A stretch of DNA of 64,000 bases from Niebla homalea (taxonomy: Eukaryota; Ascomycota; Lecanoromycetes; Lecanorales; Ramalinaceae). The stretch covers positions 744,001-808,000 of the forward strand of contig JAHGAU010000021.1 of the NCBI GenBank assembly GCA_019925105.1, in the 5' to 3' direction. The notes under the pieces are model-generated. The model saw only the letters and a list, made by a program, of their open reading frames with translations. It was not told the DNA's origin and did not search any database. This document shows, piece after piece, positions 60,533 through 64,000 of the stretch. Position numbers and translations under genes: made by a program. Every line of letters starts with the position of its first letter. The stretch's first letter is position 1.

Positions 60533-63500
60533 CTCCTTTTCGAACTTTATATATAACCTATAAATCATACTTACTGAATAACTCCTTTATAGCCTTAACG
60601 TCATGTCTCTTTATGTAAGTGGCTCGTCACCGTATTTATTACGTAGCTCCCCTACATCCTAAGTCGGTAAGCTCCTTTATATAGTTATTACTTATTACCC
60701 GGCTTATTATCAGGTCCGCCGTCGGTAAATATACGGTCCTTAAATTATCGATATAATAGCTCTTTAAGGCTTAACGCCCATTTAAATTACATAAAAATCT
60801 TAATAAATAAAGCCTTTATTAACCCGTTAATTACCTGCTCCGTAATATAAATATACTTAAGATTAACGGTGTTAGCCTTAAGTTATTCTTACAGTTAATA
60901 TAATTAAATACTTATATACTTTATCCTTACGTAATATACCGGGTTTTTAATTAGTACGATAGCCCCTTAATTATCACTATAAATCGTAATAATAAATATA
61001 TATCTAGATTTATCGGGTTATATTTACTTTAATAAGTCCTTTAATTAAATAACTTCCTTAATAACTTATATTTATCCCGTATACTCGGCTTTATAGGTAA
61101 ATAACGTTATAGTTAGTTACCTTTTTAAAAATTAATAAATCGGTATACTTTTTACGTTAAAAAGGTAGTTTAAAGTTAACCTACGGAGTCGGCCGTAAAA
61201 TCAGAATTAATATATTTATTAAGAGCCTTAAGCTTACCCTTATATATTAATTAAAAATATATAATAATCCGTAAATAACGTATAATTTATTTTATATATA
61301 GCTAGTATTAATAAAACGGATTTATAGAATACCGGTTAATAACTATTATTATATAAGCTATATCCGGTCGTATATTAAGTATAGTATATATTAGTAAATT
61401 TACGGCTAATTAATATTACTATTTAAACTCCGGCTTCGCTTAATAATCTTTAAGTAACGGTTCCGGTTTAAAATCGACTTATATAAGTATATACGTCGGA
61501 TAAGCTTCTTATTAATTATGATCTTATATTACCCTTTTAATATAAGCTTTTTAATTAAAACGGATCGTTCGGTTTTATTGGTTTTAAATAATAATAATAC
61601 TTAAATAATAGCTTATTAAACTTAAGTTAAATATACGGAATTCCTAATTAAATATTATTTTTAAGTCCCGGATTCCTTACTTAAACGGATTAATTATTAA
61701 AACGTTATTTATATATATAACTATAATCGTACCGGTTTTAAAGTAAAAGAATACGTAATAATCCGTATAAATAAATTTAAAACCTTATATAGCTATAAAC
61801 TCCTAGAAACGATTATATTATAGCCGTAGTAATTACTTTAATCTATATAGGCCCTTCTTAAGCTTATAATAAAGCTTCTTACCGTCTTTGCCGGTCTTTT
61901 CCTATCCTTTTAATTATTTTACGTATACTTTTTCCTTAATAAGATTATAAAAAAACGCTATTTTAATATTTATTTATTTTAAATCTTAATTATTAACCGT
62001 TATAAAAGTAAAAAGAACCTTATAGCTTATAAGTTTTATTACTGAAATAAACGTTTTATTATAATTAATACTTTTACGTTATTTAAAGCCACATATTATT
62101 TACCGGGCTTTATAGCGAATCATATTATTATTAATTCTACGTTTAAGGGTATAAACTTACCGTTTTCGTAATATTATTACGCTAATAGGGATTTAACTCC
62201 GTATAATTAAGACTTAAATATCGTTTTCTTTAAGGGAACCGTATTTATTACCTTCCGTTAACTCTTAATTTATCCGGATATACTTATTTATTATAGTTTC
62301 TTTATAGGTTTTAAGCTTAATAAATTCCGGGATCGTTTTAAAAAATATTAAAGTTAAAGGGTATAACGGTTTATCCTTATTACGGGCTAATAAAGCCGAG
62401 AAAAAAAGTGGATTTAATAATATATTACGCGGTTTATCCGGAAATATAAAGTTGAGGTTATTTTTAATTAAGTTTTTAATTTATTATTTTTATCCTTAAT
62501 TATAATTAATCTTTAGGTCTTCGGCCGTTAAGCTTAAGGAATCCGGTAAAGCTATTCATTAAGTAGGGATTATAGTTAAACGTATAGGTCGCTCGGTAAA
62601 AATAGAGCTTATATGAATAATATCTATCTTAATTAAACCGTAATTTTTAAACTTCTCCTTTAAATTAAGGTTTTATTAAAACTTTTTACCTTTTTAAGCT
62701 CTTAAATTCGGTTAAAAAGCTTTTTATAATCCGAGTTATTTAACGGTATTACCCGTTTTTCCTCGATATATATATTATATACGTTTTTACTATAAGGTCG
62801 AACCGTTTTACCCGTAGATTAATTACTTTAAAGTATTTATTAATCCCTTTATTAAAACCCATTAAGATATACGGTTTTAATTTATTATTAAGCTTAACTT
62901 AATAATTTATAGTTTTTATATATATAATTAACCTTAAGGTTTATATATAGGATACGTCCGGTTTCTTATTATATTAAGCTTAATATAATATTATCTTTTA
63001 AGTTATATATATAGTATCCGTATAATTATATAGTTTACCGTTTAGATTAATTCCGGCCAAAAGCTTTTAAATATACCCCCGTTACCTATATAACCTTAAT
63101 CTTCTTATTAATTTCCCGGTTAATTTTTTTATTAATTAAATTTTATTTAAGGCTTTTACGTATTATTATTTTGAAAATAATTTTATATTATTTTAAATAG
63201 TTTAAGAAGGCCTTAAACGTATATTTACCCCCGTTATCGGCCTAAAAACATTTAATCTTTTAATCCGGGGTTATTTATGCTTAACTTTAAACTCCTTAAA
63301 TTATTAAATTACGTCCAATTTATATATTAATAAATAGACTTTTAATATTATAATCTTATTATTATAAAAAGTTATATAATACGTTATTCCGTTATATCCT
63401 TAAGGATTAATTATCCCTAAAAGATCCGTATAAATAAGCTTTAACGGGTTTTCTATAAATTTAAGGTATCCCTTATATAATTAAGAGTATAACCGTCCGG

Positions 63501-64000
63501 TAACATAATACGTATAGTAAGCGTTTTTAACCTTATTATTATTATAACGTTTACGTTTAAGATCCATCTTAATCGATACGTCCGTTAACTAAAATAATTT
63601 TTAAGCTTTAAAATAATTTATACGTATATATTAAGTAAGTATAGCCGAAGGTACGTTAAATACCGTTATAATAAAGGTAAGTTCTTATAAATTAATTATA
63701 AATAAGCCGTTTTATTTACTATAAATAAGCTTTTTTTAACTATACGTTACCGTCCGGACCGTCCGTATCGTATTAAGTTAAACCTTATAATCCAGAAGTT
63801 ACATTTTAAATACGAAATTAATTAAGTTCGCCGGGGAATATACCGTATCCGTAAATTTCACTTTAACGGGCTTATTATCCACCCTATATATTATATAAGT
63901 AATATTTATATTATTTATATAATTTATTCTTATTAACTTAAGCCTTAAAAACGAAGATTAATAGGGTTTTAACTCCTTTTAAAAGAATTTTTTTTTATAA
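60533..64000 (-). pseudogene. Reversed A copy, pol (integrase-RT-RNase H), RIP-killed
   Basis: Minus-strand copia polyprotein. RNase H near 60.95-60.99 kb retains SDN-stop-GAIVLIKNP, where the other A copy has NNN, so this Asp survived here. The RT box lies near 61.7 kb, and upstream RT and integrase continue to the edge. Stops are of Gln/Trp type. It supplies an independent mutated version of the same protein, useful for inferring the ancestral element. Confidence 0.78.

Larger units (their letters stand above)
1..64000. other. RIP-mutated AT-rich repeat block
   Basis: The whole window is AT-rich with few CpA or TpG and very many TpA steps, on both strands. Frames that match retrotransposon proteins are interrupted almost only by TAA and TAG, at places where Gln or Trp codons are expected, and several Asp codons of catalytic motifs read Asn. 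This is the pattern of repeat-induced point mutation in ascomycete fungi (C to T at CpA on either strand). Islands with normal CA/TG content are short and coincide mostly with LTRs and terminal repeats. The assignment to a filamentous ascomycete is inference from this pattern and from the element types; no host gene is present to confirm it. Confidence 0.88.
60374..64000 (-). mobile_element. Second copy of Copia element A, reversed, 3' part
   Basis: Begins with the 3' LTR (60374-60532 on the minus strand) and is collinear in reverse with 37.6-41.07 kb of element A through to the window edge; for example, the sequence around 63.93 kb matches 37.61 kb. It is inserted in Gypsy G. The 5' LTR and target duplication partner lie outside. 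Confidence 0.85.

Noticed and set aside
1..64000. Naturally AT-rich genome (for example a protist) or mitochondrial DNA
   Set aside because: Specific loss of CpA/TpG, Gln/Trp-type stops in transposon frames and clean islands indicate RIP in a fungal nuclear genome.

Overview
The window reads as an AT-rich, transposon-packed block of a filamentous ascomycete chromosome, mutated by repeat-induced point mutation (RIP). By eye, CpA and TpG are scarce and TpA is everywhere. Recognisable protein frames run for hundreds of codons but are peppered with TAA/TAG at positions where Gln or Trp is expected, and catalytic Asp is often Asn. I see no intact gene, rRNA, complete tRNA or CRISPR array.

The main result is a readable insertion history. 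A Copia element (here C, + strand) carries gag-protease-integrase at about 16.34-18.52 kb and resumes in the same frame at 54.44 kb. Between the halves sits a second Copia element (A, + strand, 18524-54436) with TGTTGAA/TTCAACA-ended LTRs, a half-tRNA(iMet)-type primer site and a 5-bp target duplication CATAA. A has itself been hit twice. A 16.6-kb DNA element with CACTA-like ends, palindromic subterminal repeats and a decayed Tnp2-like transposase frame fills 20126-36719. A third Copia family (B) sits inside A's 3' LTR (41169-54363, duplication GCATA). B1 is itself split by a second copy of the same family, B2 (42536-49134, duplication GTTTA). Further right, C is cut again at 55573 by a Gypsy element (LTR, gag, RT, RNase H on +). 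That Gypsy is cut at 60374 by another A copy in reverse orientation, which runs off the window.

The left 16 kb holds unassigned decayed frames on both strands, a small non-coding LTR element of TRIM type (10226-11257, duplication CTATA) whose LTR contains a tRNA-like A box, a short LTR-like island with two CACGTG palindromes (13671-13785), and a minus-strand decayed gene with a nearly unmutated first exon-like stretch (16301 downwards).

Tandem repeats are prominent in the DNA element: a GATAAATATTAC-type array at 22.3-23.0 kb (related sequence also at 4.1-4.5 kb), a satellite of about 180-195 bp at 33.2-34.3 kb, and two minisatellites beside its right end. LTRs and short terminal repeats are visibly less mutated than the element bodies. 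Names A, B, C and G are local labels, not database names.
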